DNA of 64,000 nt from Schistocerca nitens (GCF_023898315.1 NC_064617.1:716923202-716987201); one strand, 5' to 3'. Shown: positions 32,434 through 45,271, counted from the stretch's first letter. A program made the numbers and translations. Notes: generated by a model from the sequence alone, not told the origin.

Positions 32434-33621
32434 CACTGGGTAACAAAAGTCTTGGCATAGCGATATGCACATGTGCAAATGGTGGTACTATCACATATAC
32501 TGTTACTAGCTATAAAAGAGCTGGGCATTGGCAGAGTTGTCATTTGTACTCTTGTGATTCATGTGAACAGGTTTCCAGCATGATTATGGCTGCATGATGG
32601 GAATTAACAGACTTTGAATGCAGAATGGTAGATTGAACCAAATGCATAGAACATTCCATTTTGAAAATTGTTAGGGAGTTCGGTACTGAGATCCACAGTG
32701 TCAAGAGTGTGCTGAGAATACCATATTTCCAGCACTGCCTCTCACCACAAACAATGAAGTAGCCGAAGGCCTTAGCTTAATGACCGAGAGCAGCAGAATG
32801 TGCATAAGAGTTTTCAGTGCTAACAGACAAACATCACTGCATGAAATAAAGGCAGAAATCAATGTGGAACATACAATGAACTTATATGTTGGACAGTGCA
32901 GTGAAATTTTCATTAATGAACTGTGGTAGCAAATGATTGAAGCAATTGCCTTTGCCAAGAGCATGGCATCGCCTGCAGTACCTCTCCTGGGCTCCTGATC
33001 ATTTCTGTTGGACAGCAGATAACTGAGAAAACCATGGCCTGGTCAGCTGAGTCCTGATTTCAGATAGTGAGAACTGATGGTAGGGTTCGAGTGTAGTGAA
33101 GACACCACAAAGTCATGTGCCCAAGTTGTCAACAACGCATTGTGCAAGCTGTTGGTGACTCCATAATGATGTGTGCTGTGTTTACATGGATTGGTCCAAC
33201 TGAACCAATTGTTGACTGGAAATGGTTATGTTTTGATACTTCGAGGCTGTTTGCAGCCTTTCATGGACTTCAAGTCCCAAAACAGTAATGGAAATTTTTA
33301 AGATCTCAACGCACCATGTTGCCAGGCCACAATTATTTGTAACTGATTTGAAGAATATTCTGGACAGTTTGAGTGAATGGTTTGGCCACCCATCTAACAT
33401 TTATGGGAAGTAATCAAGGAGTCAGTTTGTGCACAAATTGTGCACCAGGAACACTTTTGCATTTATGGGTGGCTATAGAGGCAATATGCCTCAATATTTC
33501 TGCAGGAGACTTCCAACGACTTGTTGAGTTCATTGCCGCATCAAGTTGCTGCACTACACCTGGAAAAAAGGAAGCCCAATACTATATTAGGAGGTATCCC
33601 CTAACTTCTGTCATCTCAGTT
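32434..33621 (+). mobile_element. Tc1-like DNA transposon, decayed
   Basis: Left end CACTGGGTAACAAAAGTCTT after TA (32432-32433); right end near 33621 with taacttctgtcatctcagtt, its degraded inverse, followed by TA. The plus strand holds shattered transposase similarity: the segment with GLVQLNQLLTGNGYVLIL (33200), LQPFMDFK, a FEEYSGQFE stretch and MVWPP (33375-33395), the usual block just before the catalytic glutamate. Stops and frameshifts are frequent. It is a different family from the intact element at 7488-8909. Confidence 0.75.
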
Positions 33622-33689
33622 TATGTCAAGACAGGGGAAATCTTCAATCTGAGGATAAATGTTATAGCTCTTCCTCCAGACAATGGGTA

Positions 33690-34197
33690 CGTTAGACTGG
33701 CAGTGGCCAGGAAAGCATTTCTGAAAAAGAGAAATTTGTTGACATCGAGTATAGATTTAAGTGTCAGGAAGTTGTTTCTGAAAGTATTTGTATGGAATGT
33801 AGCCATTTGTGGAAGTGAAACATGGACAATAAATAGTTTGGACAAGAAGAGAATAGAAGCTTTCGAAATGTGGTGCTACAGAAGAATGCTGAAGATTAGA
33901 CGGGTAGATCACATAACTAATGAGGAGGTATTGAACAGAATTGGGGAGAAGAGGAGTTTGTGGCACAACTTGACTAGAAGAAGGGACCAGTTGGTAGGAC
34001 ATGTTCTGAGGCCTGCAGTTTAGTATTGGAGGGCAGCCTGGAGGGTAAAAATCGTAGAGGGAGACCAAGAGATCAATACACTAAGCAGATTCAGAAGGAT
34101 GTAGTCTGCAGTAGATGAAGCAGCTTGCACGGGATAGAGTAGCATGGAGAGCTGCATCAAACCAGTCTCAGGACTGAAGACCACAACAACAACAACA
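33690..34197 (+). mobile_element. RTE LINE 3' end, plus strand
   Basis: The last 0.5 kb of an RTE element, including ARKAFLKKRNLLTSSIDLSV, the YRRMLKIRRVDHITNEEV block and the tail gaccacaacaacaacaaca. The frame 33373-34023 covers most of it, then one indel shifts the last part. It is heavily 5'-truncated, the common fate of LINE insertions, and sits just beyond the decayed Tc1 element. Confidence 0.9.
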
Positions 34198-36157
34198 GGC
34201 TAACAAATGTGGAAACAAAATGGAAAGCACTTTGATACTGGGAATGATGTAGCTGTGCTGTAAATACATAGTGTGTGTGAGCGGGACTATAAAGACTTCT
34301 AATGTGGACAGTATCCCAGTACCAATAAATCTGGAGGCAATATACTACAAGGTGAAGCACAGCATGGTGTTTCTGCTGAAAACTAGTTACCTCCAGGCAG
34401 AAAGAGTCACACTGCAAGATCAAAATGTGCACAACAAAATGTTAGGAGGTGGTATAAGATCAACCTGGTACAAAATAGTTAACAAAACAATATCAGTGAA
34501 AGGAAAGTTTGACAAAATACATTTGTCTGTTAGAGTGTAACCTTACTGGTACCCTGACACACAGACATGTCTGTGGCGAGAACAACATCATACGAAAATG
34601 ATGCAGAAATAGAATCCGGCTTTCCTGTCCTGACATGAGATAGAAGAAGTGTATTAGAACTTAAGGGAGATTCAGGTCAGTCTGCAATATCCAAGTGGTT
34701 AGGAGCAAATACAGTGATGGCTGTTGATTGTTTTGGTCAGTGGTGAACACTGACACAGGAAAACTATGAGAGTTGCGGATTTTGAGACTCGGTAAGGAGA
34801 CAATGGTCTGAATATCACTTGTTCATAGCAGTCTGACTAATTATTGTACTGAAGGATATTTGTAATCAATTGAAAAAGCAAGGGATTTGACTGTTAGTAT
34901 AACATAAGTCAGTGTCCAAGTCTGCAGGATGAGAGCTAATGGAAGTAGCAATCACTAGCAGCACTATAAAGTACAAACATCTGAGAGCAGCATTCCAAGT
35001 GAGAAAACAGACTTGAATTGAAGCTTACCAGAGGCTGGGTTTGAGTGACATGAAGTTGGCATCCAAATGATCTGACTGAGAACTCTCCTTAATATGAAAA
35101 TCTGGAGTTTTTAAAGGCGCCTACTGTAAGGGTGGAGGGTGTAGACTTCTATCTTGAGAATAGGGACTGCTGTTCTAGCAGTTATACTGATTTCCTATCT
35201 CAATCCAACCTGCATATATCGACTGATGTTGCTGTTCTTAGGAGCAAGGATACTGCTTGCTGCATATGCTAAGATGTGCCTATTTGCAACCACTGTCTAA
35301 TCTCACACCTTACAACAGCATCTAGATGATTTATAAAGTTATCATTTACTTCTATGATCTGAAAATCCTAATCTGTGGCAGTTGCCCAGAGTGTTTGCAG
35401 TTCACATATGCCTTCCATTACTGTTTACTTCAAGTAACCTAAACGCTACTACTTGCACCTGCACTCTGCATTTTGTCTCTGATTTCCTGTATTGGAGGAC
35501 CCTCACTGGCTTCTAACAACTTCAAACTTAGCAATGTGTAAGTCAGTGAGTCATCATTACATGATATGGCTTTGACTTGCAGAACACCAAGACAGCACAT
35601 CTCACTAACATTGGTGTTAATCTAATGAGAACAACCATCCTGCAACAAAGAAAAATGTATCACAACCAAGACACAGCTACTACTGAAGGACACTAAATTA
35701 GGCAAAAAGTATACAAACTACTTCCCAGAGCTGGAACTTATGAAAATATGAGCTTGAAAAAAATGAAAGAAGAAAAAAATGAAGAGAAGAGATAGAAGTA
35801 AGAAATGCTTCTATTGCAGTATCTGTTTGGTTGGCTGCTGCTGGTGGCTTCCTGCCATGAATTTGATGGTCTTGTCCTTGCTAATGGACACAGTATGTAG
35901 AAATACATGCTGTGTGGGGAAAAAATGAAGCATGTGAGGTGTACGATGTAGCTGTGTCTGGTCACTTTCCTAAGTGAATGTGTTTTATCACATACCCATT
36001 GGCAATGATAGTTTTGAATAACCATTCACTGAAATTGGGAAGAGGCAAATGACCTTGTTTCTAAGCATTTCATGCCAAACCATTACTGAGAAGGAAACTA
36101 ATGACAAAAGAATGCAGGGCGGTATACTACATTTAGGTGTGTATTTAAGCTAATAAA
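34198..36157. other. Unassigned sequence
   Basis: Nearly 2 kb without a recognisable exon, RNA gene or repeat family. Open frames such as 34271-34540 have no family signature. Confidence 0.35.
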
Positions 36158-36385
36158 TAACAATGATATGGAAGCAATAGACTGCTACTCACCTGGTAGA
36201 GAAGGCACTCAGTTGCAGACAGGCACAGTGTAAAAGTAGGCAATATATATTCATCTATCAGACAAAGTCCTCCATCAGATGTAGAAAATACACACATTTA
36301 TACAAGCACAACTCACTCACACATGTGGCTACTATTACCTCCAGGCACTAAGGGCTGACTGTGGACAAGTATTAGGTAAGCAGCA
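36158..36385 (-). mobile_element. Penelope-like element 3' fragment
   Basis: Minus-strand 3' end of a Penelope-like element: caatgatatggaagcaatag, gactgctactcacctggtag, gacaggcacagtgtaaaag and tccatcagatgtag appear in the same order as at 46310-46450, followed by CA-rich words. It is truncated where the next SINE begins. Confidence 0.6.
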
Positions 36386-36389
36386 ATCT

Positions 36390-36938
36390 TTGCTGCTTCA
36401 CCACAATATTCTTTCTTTAGGAATGCTAGTCCCTCAACGTATGTAGAAGAACTTCTGTGAAGTTTGGAAGCTAGAAGACAACATCCTGGAGGAAGTAAAG
36501 CTATTAGGATGGGTCAAAAGAGATGCTTGGGTAGCTCAGTCAGTAGAGCACTTGCCCATGAAAGGAAATTCCCAGAGTCATGTCTTGATCCAGGATACAG
36601 TTTTAATCTGCCAGGAAGATTCAAATCAGCACACACTACACTGCAGAGGGAAGATTGATTCTGGAAACAATCCGTAGGCTGTGGCTTCCAGGAGTGCTAG
36701 TGTTCCTTGATAAGCTGTAGAACATCTTTGAAGTTTGTTAGGTAGGAGATGAAATAATGTCTGAAGTAAATCTGCAATGACGGGTCATAAATCATGCTTG
36801 GGTAGCTCAGTTGATAGAGCACTTGCCTTGCCTGTGAAAGACAAAGTTCCCAGGTTGGAATTTCAGACTGTCATGCCGTTTTGATCTGCCAGTTTTGAAT
36901 TAGCACACATTGTGCTGCAGAGTGAAAATTTTTTTCTG
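36390..36938 (+). mobile_element. Tandem tRNA-derived SINE, two diverged units
   Basis: Two head-to-tail units, about 36390-36663 and 36664-36938. Each has an upstream segment (ggaatgctagt / ggagtgctagt, then cttctgtgaagtttgg / tctttgaagtttg), then the tRNA-like head gcttgggtagctcagt followed by tagagcacttgcc, then ctgccag, tcagcacaca and ctgcagagtgaaaat. The same unit, better preserved, forms the arms of the fold-back element at 16256-16576. B boxes are degraded. I infer non-functional Pol III promoters. Confidence 0.8.
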
Positions 36939-36960
36939 CACATTATTTTAATATTTTAAT

Positions 36961-36970
36961 TCTCTCTCTC

Positions 36971-37034
<64 letters not shown>

Positions 37035-37054
37035 TCTCTCTCTCTCTCTGTCTC
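36961..37054. repeat. TC microsatellite
   Basis: Some 45 TC units with a few interruptions, following the T-rich end of the tandem SINE. Confidence 0.95.
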
Positions 37055-37227
37055 TTTTCCAGTTCTGGATATAGTAATGATTGCCTCTAATCGAATGGGT
37101 CTGGTGTTATGCCTTTAGTATTTACAATACGTTCTCCAAATTTTACCTCTTCTCTTCCAAATTGTGCTTTGTGTAATTGTAAAATGATCCCTTGAGAATG
37201 CAAAATAATTAATAACTTATTTAGTGT

Positions 37228-40029
37228 TGTTGTTGTTGTGGTCTTCAGTCCTGAGACTGGTTTGATGCAGCTCTCCATGCTACTCTATCCTGTGCAAGCT
37301 TCTTCATCTCCCAGTACCTACTGCAACCTACATCCCTCTGAATCTGCTTAGTGTATTGATCTCTTGGTCTCCCTCTACGATTTTTACCCTCCACGCTGCC
37401 CTCAAATGCTAAATTTGTGATCCCTTGATGCCTCAAAACATGTCCTACCAACCGATCCCTTCTTCTAGTCAAGTTGTGCCACAAACTTCTCTTCTCCCCA
37501 ATCCTATTCAATACCTCCTCATTAGTTATGTGATCTACCCACCTTATCTTCAGCATTCTTCTGTAGCACCACATTTCGAAAGCTTCTATTCTCTTCTTGT
37601 CCAAACTGGTTATCGTCCATGTTTCACTTCCATACATGGCTACACTCCATACAAATACTTTCAGAAACGACTTCCTGACACTTAAATCTATACTCGATGT
37701 TAACAAATTTCTCTTCTTCAGAAACGCTTTCCTTGCCATTGCCAGTCTACATTTTATATCCTCTCTACTTCGACCATCATCAGTTATTTTGCTCCCTAAA
37801 TAGCAAAACTCCTTTACTACTTTAAGTGTCTCATTTCCTAATCTAATCCCCTCAGCATCACCCGATTTAATTTGACTACATTCCATTATCCTTGTTTTGC
37901 TTTTGTTGATGTTCATCTTATATCCTCCTTTCAAGACACTGTCCATTCCATTCAACTGCTCTTCCAAGTCCTTTGCTGTCTCTGACAGAATTACAATGTC
38001 ATCGGCGAACCTCAAAGTTTTTACTTCTTCTCCATGAATTTTAATACCTACTCCGAATTTTTCTTTTGTTTCCTTTACTGCTTGCTCAATATACAGATTG
38101 AATAACATCGGGGAGAGGCTACAACCCTGTCTCACTCCTTTCCCAACCACTGCTTCCCTTTCATGCCCCTCGACTCTTATAACTGCCATCTGGTTTCTGT
38201 ACAAATTGTAAATAGCCTTTCGCTCCCTGTATTTTACTCCTGCCACCTTCAGAATTTGAAAGAGAGTATTCCAGTTAACGTTGTCAAAAGCTTTCTCTAA
38301 GTCTACAAATGCTAGAAACGTAGGTTTGCAATTCCTTAATCTTTCTTCTAAGATAAGTTGTAATGTTAGTATTGCCTCACGTGTTCCAACATTTCTACAG
38401 AATCCAAACTGATCTTCCCCGAGGTCCGCTTCTACCAGTTTTTCCATTCGTCTGTAAAGAATTCGCGTTATTATTTTGCAGCTGTGACTTATTAAACTGA
38501 TAGTTCGGTAATTTTCACATCTTTCAACACCTGCTTTCTTTGGGATTGGAATTATTATATTCTTCTTGAAGTCTGTGGGTATTTCGCCTGTCTCATACAT
38601 CTTGCTCACCAGATGGTAGAGTTTTGTCATGACTGGCTCTCCCAAGGCCATCAGTAGTTCTAATGGAATGTTGTCTACTCCCGGGGCCTTGTTTCGACTC
38701 AGGTCTTTCAGTGCTCTGTCAAACTCTTCACGCAGTATCTTATCTCCCATTTCATCTTCATCTACATCCTCTTCCACTTCCATAATATTGTCCTCAAGTA
38801 CATCACCCTTGTATAGACCCTCTATATACTCCTTCCACCTTTCTGCTTTCCCCCCTTTGCTTAGAACTGGGTTTCCATCTTAGCTCTTCATATTTATACA
38901 AGTGGCTCTCTTTTCTCCAAAGGTCTCTTTAATTTTCCTGTAGGCTGTATCTATCTTACTCCTAGTGAGATAAGCCTCTACATCCTTACATTTGTTCTCT
39001 AGCCATGCCTGCTTAGTCATTTTGCACTTTCTTTCGATCTCATTTTTGAGACGTTTGTATTCCTTTTTGCCTGCTTCATTTACTGCATTTTTATATTTTC
39101 TCCTTTCATCAATTAAATTCAATATTTCTTCTGTTACCCAAGGATTTCTATTAGCCCTCGTCTTTTTACCTACTTGATCCTCTGCTGCCTTCACTACTTC
39201 ATCCCTCAGAGCTACCCATTCTTCTTCTACTGTATTTCTTTCCCCCATTCCTGTCAATTGTTCCCTTATGCTCTCCCTGAAACTCTGTACAACCTCTGGT
39301 TCTTTCAGTTTATCCAGGTCCCATCTCCTTAAATTCCCACCTTTTTGCAGTTTCTTCAGTTTCAATCTGCAGTTCATAACCAATAGATTGTGGTCAGAAT
39401 CCACATCTGCCCCTGGAAATGTCTTACAATTTAAAACCTGGTTCCTAAATCTCTGTCTTACCATTATATAATCTATCTGATACCTTTTAGTATCTCCAGG
39501 ATTCTTCCAGGTATACAACCTTCTTTTATGATTCTTGAACCAAGTGTTAGCTATGATTAAGTTATGCTCTGTGCAAAATTCTACAAGGCGGCTTCCTCTT
39601 TCATTTCTTCCCCCCAATCCATATTCACCTACTATGTTTCCTTCTCTCCCTTTTCCTACTGACGAATTCCAGTCACCCATGACTATTAAATTTTCGTCTC
39701 CCTTCACTACCTGAATAATTTCTTTTATCTCGTCATACCTTTCATCAATTTCTTCATCATCTGCAGAGCTAGTTGGCATATAAACTTGTATTACTGTAGT
39801 AGGCATGGGGTTCGTGTCTATCTTGGCCACAATAATGCGTTCACTATGCTGTTTGTAGTAGCTAACCCGCACTCCTATTATTTTATTCATTATTAAACCT
39901 ACTCCTGCATTACCCCTATTTGATTTTGTATTTATAACCCTGTAATCACCTGACCAAAAGTCTTGTTCCTCCTGCCACCGAACTTCACTAATTCCCACTA
40001 TATCTAACTTTAACCTATCCATTTCCCTT
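37228..40029 (-). mobile_element. RTE-type LINE, 5'-truncated, one stop codon, 11-bp duplication
   Basis: A 2.8-kb minus-strand insertion flanked by TTATTTAGTGT at 37217-37227 and 40030-40040, the target duplication left by target-primed reverse transcription. The 3' tail is a short ACA repeat (ttgttgttgttgttg on the plus strand). The 5' truncation removes the untranslated region and the first codons. This is the best preserved RTE of at least six copies or fragments in the window (1.5, 11.5, 19.4, 29.6, 33.7 and 37.2 kb). Confidence 0.95.
37245..40022 (-). pseudogene. RTE endonuclease-reverse transcriptase with single TAA
   Basis: One frame of about 926 codons, interrupted only by a TAA at 38880-38882 in the linker after INMKS. 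Upstream (38880-40022): endonuclease with GISEVRWQEEQD, VMGDWNSSVGKG and DSDHNLLVMNCRL. Downstream (37245-38783 and the linker): RT with IPIPKKAGVERCENYRTISL, FVDLEKAFDNVNW, GVRQGCSLSPMLFNLYIEQ and RFADDIVILSE, then FCYLGSKITDD, the RRMLKIRWVDHI block and a basic RRGRPRDQ segment close to the end. All catalytic residues are intact. It nicks target DNA and copies the RNA in place. Because the 5' end is missing, the first codons and promoter are absent. Confidence 0.95.
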
Positions 40030-40040
40030 TTATTTAGTGT

Positions 40041-40249
40041 GTAACTATATTATTCCCAATTTTTAAAAATTATAACTACATCACACATCATTTATATAGA
40101 GCTGGATTGACAGCTTAGCCCATCACTTGAATGCATATTCCAACTGAAACATTTACTATTGAAACTCTCAAACACTTAAACTCAAAATTGCAAACCTCTT
40201 CCTTCAAATAAAACTGCTGTATACTTCTGAAGACCCAGTTTATTTATTT
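40041..40249. other. Unassigned sequence
   Basis: AT-rich, ends in a short TTTA repeat (about 40239-40256). Confidence 0.35.
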
Positions 40250-41170
40250 ATTTATTCCATTTTTTGACATCACCTGCCAATAATGTGGCTCATTATAATA
40301 TATTTTTCTCCTGACAATCTGGCTAATAGATAATCTATTATAAGTGGTTTATCCCTTTCAGTTTCAATCATTTTATTGAAAGTCATTATGTCTAATGCCA
40401 AATGATGTGATCCATCTGGTTTTTTAAGCTCCACATATGGAGTGTTCTAACAGCTGACAAAGCCGTAATAATATTCCATCTTTTCATTCTTCCAATCTTG
40501 GCTTCTTCAGTTTCCTTAACTGATACTGGAAGTGAATATAGGTTAATGCAGAATGGCTTGTGTTTTTTAATTATTGATTTATGAGGAAAACTTTTATTAC
40601 ACCAGGTCAGAGAGAAAAAGATATTCCCAGTATCATTAAGGATTGATGCTTTGTCTCTTAGTTTAAATATATTGCCTTAAAAACTCATGTGACTTTTATA
40701 AACCCGCTTGATGTTGGATGGTACACTTACTACCACTCAACAGTGATGAGTCTATGATCAGTCTTCTGGCTGGACTGTGTGACATCATAGCAGGTTCCAC
40801 TTGCTTTCCATGATTACCATGAAGAAAATTCACTCTTCCATCATTTAACTCTATCAGAACTTTATTTACTGATAACCAACCAAATTCTAATAAAATAGGA
40901 ACATTAAGGCCCTTAACTAGAAACAAGTGGTACTCAAATATATATACATCAGGACTTAACATCACAAGACTTTTGCTTTAACATATTTCCCTACTGTTCT
41001 TATAATTCCAATATCTTCAACTCCTGAAATTGACATTTTAGGAAGATTACTTATCATCCCACTTCTCAACAAAGTTTTGGACAGTAATTCTTCCATCACT
41101 TCTGAAGTTGAAGATAATGATGTTTGTGATCTTTTCTGTAGACCCAACATACTAAAGGTTTAAAATGTTC
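40250..41170 (-). pseudogene. Decayed gypsy-like protease and RT start
   Basis: Minus-strand remnant. Near 40700-41150 the translation resembles a retropepsin: LPKMSISGVEDIG, then YHLFLVKGLNVPILLEFGWL, comparable to the ILG-x-D-W end motif, although the catalytic DTG region is not recognisable. Near 40290-40480, after a frameshift, YVELKKPDGSHHLALD followed by FNKMIETERDKP resembles the first RT motifs of Ty3/gypsy (V-K-K-D-G-S-x-R-L-x-x-D). No LTR was found. It is a different family from the element at 43.4-63.0 kb. Confidence 0.5.
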
Positions 41171-42869
41171 ATTATCAACTTCCTCCTTTTCTTTTAATAC
41201 AAGTATTTAATCACTTAATTTACTATTTTCATCAAATTTTATGAACAAAACTCATTATTATATAGTCAGTATAGTTTCACATCTGAGAATCAAACCTTAC
41301 TCCAAAAAGCTCAGAGCCTTCCCTTTGCACATTATTGCTGTTATGAAAACTTTGTTTGATCTTTCTGTACTTTCTGAGTTGTTTCTTCAGTACAATATCT
41401 ATCTTGGGATCTCTCTGTACTTTCTCAAATTGCTCATTTATTGATAGCTGCCAACAAGCAGAACCACACACAAGAAAGAAACTGAATATTTGTTTAGGAG
41501 AAATGGAGTACACAGTATCATCAGCAGCAGAAATAGCATCATCAGTATCATAAAATACTGTGCCATCATAAAATACTGTGCTATCAGTTGCAGAACCAAC
41601 AGCTAAAACATCACTGACACACACATCAGAAGCAGTAGATGTTCCTCAGTTAGCAGAAACAACAGTAGAAGTTAATAGAAGAATCACTAGGAGCACAAAA
41701 TTCACAATAATTATTGGTATCCTGCCTGAAGAAGAATCCAGATTCAACACAAGTAAGAGCACAAACTGATGCCTCTTCCAATGTCTCCTCATTCAATGTG
41801 ACTGTGCCAAGCAGAAACACCGACTAAAAGCTTTTCACCCATAAAAAGTATCAGAGTTTTGTGTTTTCTTCAAGAATCTACATAGCATAAGAAACAAAGG
41901 TTTAAACTTACAAATATTCTTACAAAACTACTCAAATCAGTAAATTTGTTTTGTGTAGCTGTAGATTTGCTCAAGGACAATAACTTTGCTCAATTTCCAT
42001 AGAAGGCCATCTCTGTGTTAATCATTTCTGCCAAAATCACAAAAACAGATGTGGCAGTCTAATTATTGCCAGAGAGAGTGTAGAATATACCCAAACTTTA
42101 AACCAAATGACTGAATTATGAAAAAAATTTTAACATTTGTAGTAGAGATCACTTAAACGATTCATACTGTGCCTGCTCTATGGGTTATGTATCCCCTCAG
42201 TATTCACACTTAGTTGTTTTGTTTGTGTTCTCGGTTGAAGTGGCATGGGGGAACAGTTTTATGGAATTATTGTAAGTAATTCCACACAATATATGTTTCC
42301 ACTTCCTGTTTTTATTGTGCCTTACCAGCTTTATGATTCTTCAGTGTCTGGTTATGCTGGTTTTTGGTATTTTTCTAGGTATCCCTTGTTACTCTTTGAC
42401 ACAGAGCTTTGTTCCATGACAACATTGGGGTGAGGATGACATCAGATAGTTAAGTGATTTTCTTTGTTGGTGATGTCCTGGTCTCACATTTATTTTATTT
42501 TAGAAGTTTTAATTGTATAGGTCCATATCTGACACTTTTTAAAAGTAACTTGAGGCATTCGCCCGCATCCGCCACTCACCCACCCTCACTCCCACTCCCC
42601 CCACCCATTGTTTTGTAATACAATATTTCCATTATTACAGTTTACACCAGATCATTGAACTTTAAGTGTTCCAAAACCAGTCGCACATGCTACAAAATAT
42701 TGTTGATTCAGCAACTGTTGTGGGGTTTCTTCATTTTACCAAATGGTCTTGTGCACGTATGGCTGCACCTCAAGAAGAACCCTTTGTAGTAGAGAGTAAG
42801 TTCATAAAGCTTTTAGCTGTTCACTTCTGCTAATCAACTGATGCTAAGAAAGATAGCTAAGTTTCTGCT
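41171..42869. other. Unassigned sequence
   Basis: No gene recognised. May include gag remains of the gypsy-like fragment to its left, but nothing confirms this. A short direct repeat, catcataaaatactgtgc, occurs at about 41540-41582. Confidence 0.35.
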
Positions 42870-43150
42870 TTCTGGTCTTAGATGGGCCCAATCACCCACC
42901 ATATTGTACTTAGCCAGTGGCATAATTGGATGTGGTATGAAGGGACATGTGGTCAGTACACCTCTCTCCCTGTTGATGTCAGGTTTATTGACCTTGTAAA
43001 CCTCAGTAACTGGTTAAATAGCTCCTCAGTTGGCATCACAAGGCTTAGTGCATCCTACATCAGTCTTCCCACTGAGGAAAAATCTATGGCAGTACTGGAA
43101 ATTGAACCCAGATCCACTGATTGGCAGTCAGCCACTCATCTATAGAGGCA
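42870..43150 (-). mobile_element. tRNA-derived SINE, minus strand, diverged
   Basis: Read on the minus strand: a tRNA-like head (tagatgagtggctgactg, B box gggttcaatttcc), then actgaggagctatttaacca, gtgtactgaccacatgtccc and a gggcccatct end. The order of these blocks is that of a SINE family I recognise from locusts. Boundaries are approximate; no target duplication was identified. Confidence 0.65.
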
Positions 43151-43435
43151 GATGGTAACCTGATGGTACCAATATTATACAAACAATAATATTATATCCA
43201 TACTGAAATATAAGTACCAAAAATAAAATTCTATATCATGGGAAGTATGAATCACAGACCTACAATGCTGACAGCTACTAGTTCCTTTCTTATTGACAGT
43301 TTCTTCCTTAATGTTGACATATCAACATCCTGAACATTAAACAATACTTTCAATATCTGATAATAACAGTTTGTTACTGAATATGGCTGTGTCAAACACA
43401 AATAAGTACATAAATTTCAAATTTATTTTCTCCTC

Positions 43436-43440
43436 ATAAC
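43436..43440. repeat. Target duplication of the gypsy element, left copy
   Basis: ATAAC directly before the left LTR; the same five bases follow the right LTR at 63013-63017. Confidence 0.8.
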
Positions 43441-43917
43441 TATTGCTTATGACTTCTTACACAATGATAAGGAGAGGTGGGCTACAGAGCAGTGTGGCAA
43501 CTGTTTTCAGCACAGGAAAGCTGTACAGGAACAGAAGTGAACCAGTTAACACAATGAACAGAAAATTTACTTTACTTGTATTTCTCCAAGCATATGAAGA
43601 CTCATTACAAATAATGCAGCTACAAACAGGGTCCAGCTATCCCAATGTCAAATAGGATGAGCCTTGCTGTAGTAAGACATGAATGATGGAGTGTGAGACA
43701 CAACTCATAGTGAAATGCCTTCAGCTGGAAGTGGGCTAAGCGACTGCTGCCAGCCATCATATTATTGCAGCACCAGAGGGCACTCGTAGTAGGTGTGGCT
43801 CAGCAGACATGCACCGTCCATCATATCCCATACAACCAATATCAATTTCAAACAGAAATCTGCCATTCCTTTACCATCATTGATACGCTGTGTGGTGGTA
43901 TAGGTAATCGAATGACA
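43441..43917 (-). repeat. Gypsy 3' LTR
   Basis: Aligns with 62544-63012 through shared blocks such as ggagaggtgggctacagagc, agcatatgaagactcatt-type sequence and agagggcactcgtagta. On the minus strand it is the 3' LTR. Its outer edge starts TA rather than TG, and the LTRs are clearly diverged, so the insertion is old. Confidence 0.85.
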
Positions 43918-44560
43918 ATGGGGTGGGAGGGCTGGGTTCAGGTGACAATGAGGAGATGGAAGGCAAAACTAAGGCTGATGCCGAGCTCCTGCCCTTACAC
44001 CAGTATACACCCTGAGCATGCCTGGGAACACCACAAGAAAAATTGGACAGAGGGCGCACACCCACATCCAGAGGTGGAGCAGAAAATGAAGACAGAGGCA
44101 TTTCGATGACTGCAGAGGGCCCAAGGTGGTACATGGGACAGCCACTGGGAAGAGCAGCCTATCCTCAGACAATGGTGGCTGTTGAGATGGCGATGACTGT
44201 GATAGGGCATCAACTTCCATCAGCTCCGGAACCGACGCTATTGGTGCAGGGGCCATGGGAGTCTGTCCAGGCAGGCATGGAATCTGGAAGCACAAAGCCT
44301 GCAGCAGGATCATGCAATTTACGTGGAAGAGTTTGACTTGGGTGGCATCTCAGCAATCCCCTTGGTCCCTGCAGGAAAAACATAGAACATCCAATCAAAC
44401 ATACAATGGTGACTCGCTTCCAGTGCCTCCATCCACAATACAATCCATGAAAGACCAACTCATTAGTGTGACACTTTCCCTGTCTGGGAAGTGCAGCAAC
44501 TGAAGCAAGGCATGGTGGCACTGTCCATGTAATAACTTCACTTCTGAGTGTCTGTCGCAT
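43918..44560 (-). pseudogene. Gypsy pol C-terminal tail
   Basis: Minus-strand Pro/Ser-rich tail downstream of the integrase core, running almost to the 3' LTR (for example LSSFSAPPLDVGVRPLSNFS). Several frames are needed. No clear polypurine tract precedes the LTR on the coding strand. Confidence 0.5.
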
Positions 44561-45271
44561 GGCTGGGAGTGGTAGGAAGACAAGAATGGCAACAGAGCTT
44601 GATCTTTTGGTCGGAGGTTTGAAGTTTGTCTATCTTTTACTTAAATGTCCATTAAAATCATTCAGCTTGGGTGTTGTATTGCTGGTGGTATGGTGCACTC
44701 ATGATGTGGTTAATGTTGGAGGCAGTGCAAAATTGTTCAAACTCGACAGCAACAAATTGATGTCCATTATCTCTCACAGTCACTTCAGGCAGTCCCTAGA
44801 GGCAAAAGATCGACAACAAAGTGTGGATTCTAAAATGACCTGTAGTGGAGGGCATAGGAACCAAGAAAGAAAATTTTCTGAAAGCATCAACAGTGATGAG
44901 CCAATGTGTATTCCAGTAAGGATCCATAAAATGCAAGTGTAAACATTGCCAAGGTGTTTGATCTTTGGGCCATTCAGAGAACTGGTGAGGTGAAGCTGAC
45001 TGATGGTCAGCACAGGCTAGGCACTGAGAAGTCATCTGTTCAGTTTGTGCGTTAGAACTGTGCCAAGTACAATGATGTAGCACCAGCTCTTTGGTGTGCC
45101 CCAGTGACTTTGATGTAGCAAACAAAGCACATTAGGCTGGAGAGCCTGGGGAATCACAACACATGAGTGCTCACTATTGCTGTGAAGCAAAAAGACACCT
45201 TGCTGAGCTGCAAGCCATGTCAATGGACAAAATATCAGTGAACCATAGAGTACAAATCTGTCGCTGAACAT
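44561..45271 (-). pseudogene. Gypsy integrase, broken
   Basis: Minus strand. The N-terminal HHCC zinc-binding region is seen as LLHQSHWG (about 45120) and CLACADHQ (about 45010). The core follows with LHLHFMDPYWNTHWLITVDAF, where the first catalytic aspartate is replaced by histidine. The second aspartate survives in VRDNGHQFV (about 44770) and the glutamate in NTQAE (about 44690), directly followed by a stop. A frameshift near 44800 separates the halves. It would have joined cDNA ends to host DNA but cannot be functional. Confidence 0.75.

Noticed and set aside
36530..36600. tRNA genes in the tandem repeat
   Set aside because: Degenerate B boxes and SINE-type flanks on both units; promoter-like heads of an old dimeric SINE.
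37228..40029. Host craniofacial-development-like protein gene
   Set aside because: Such names in databases come from RTE endonuclease-RT copies; the target duplication and tail show a LINE insertion.
43918..43945. Polypurine tract of the gypsy element (gacaatggggtgggagggctggg)
   Set aside because: It is purine-rich on the plus strand, but the element is coded on the minus strand, so it is on the wrong strand.
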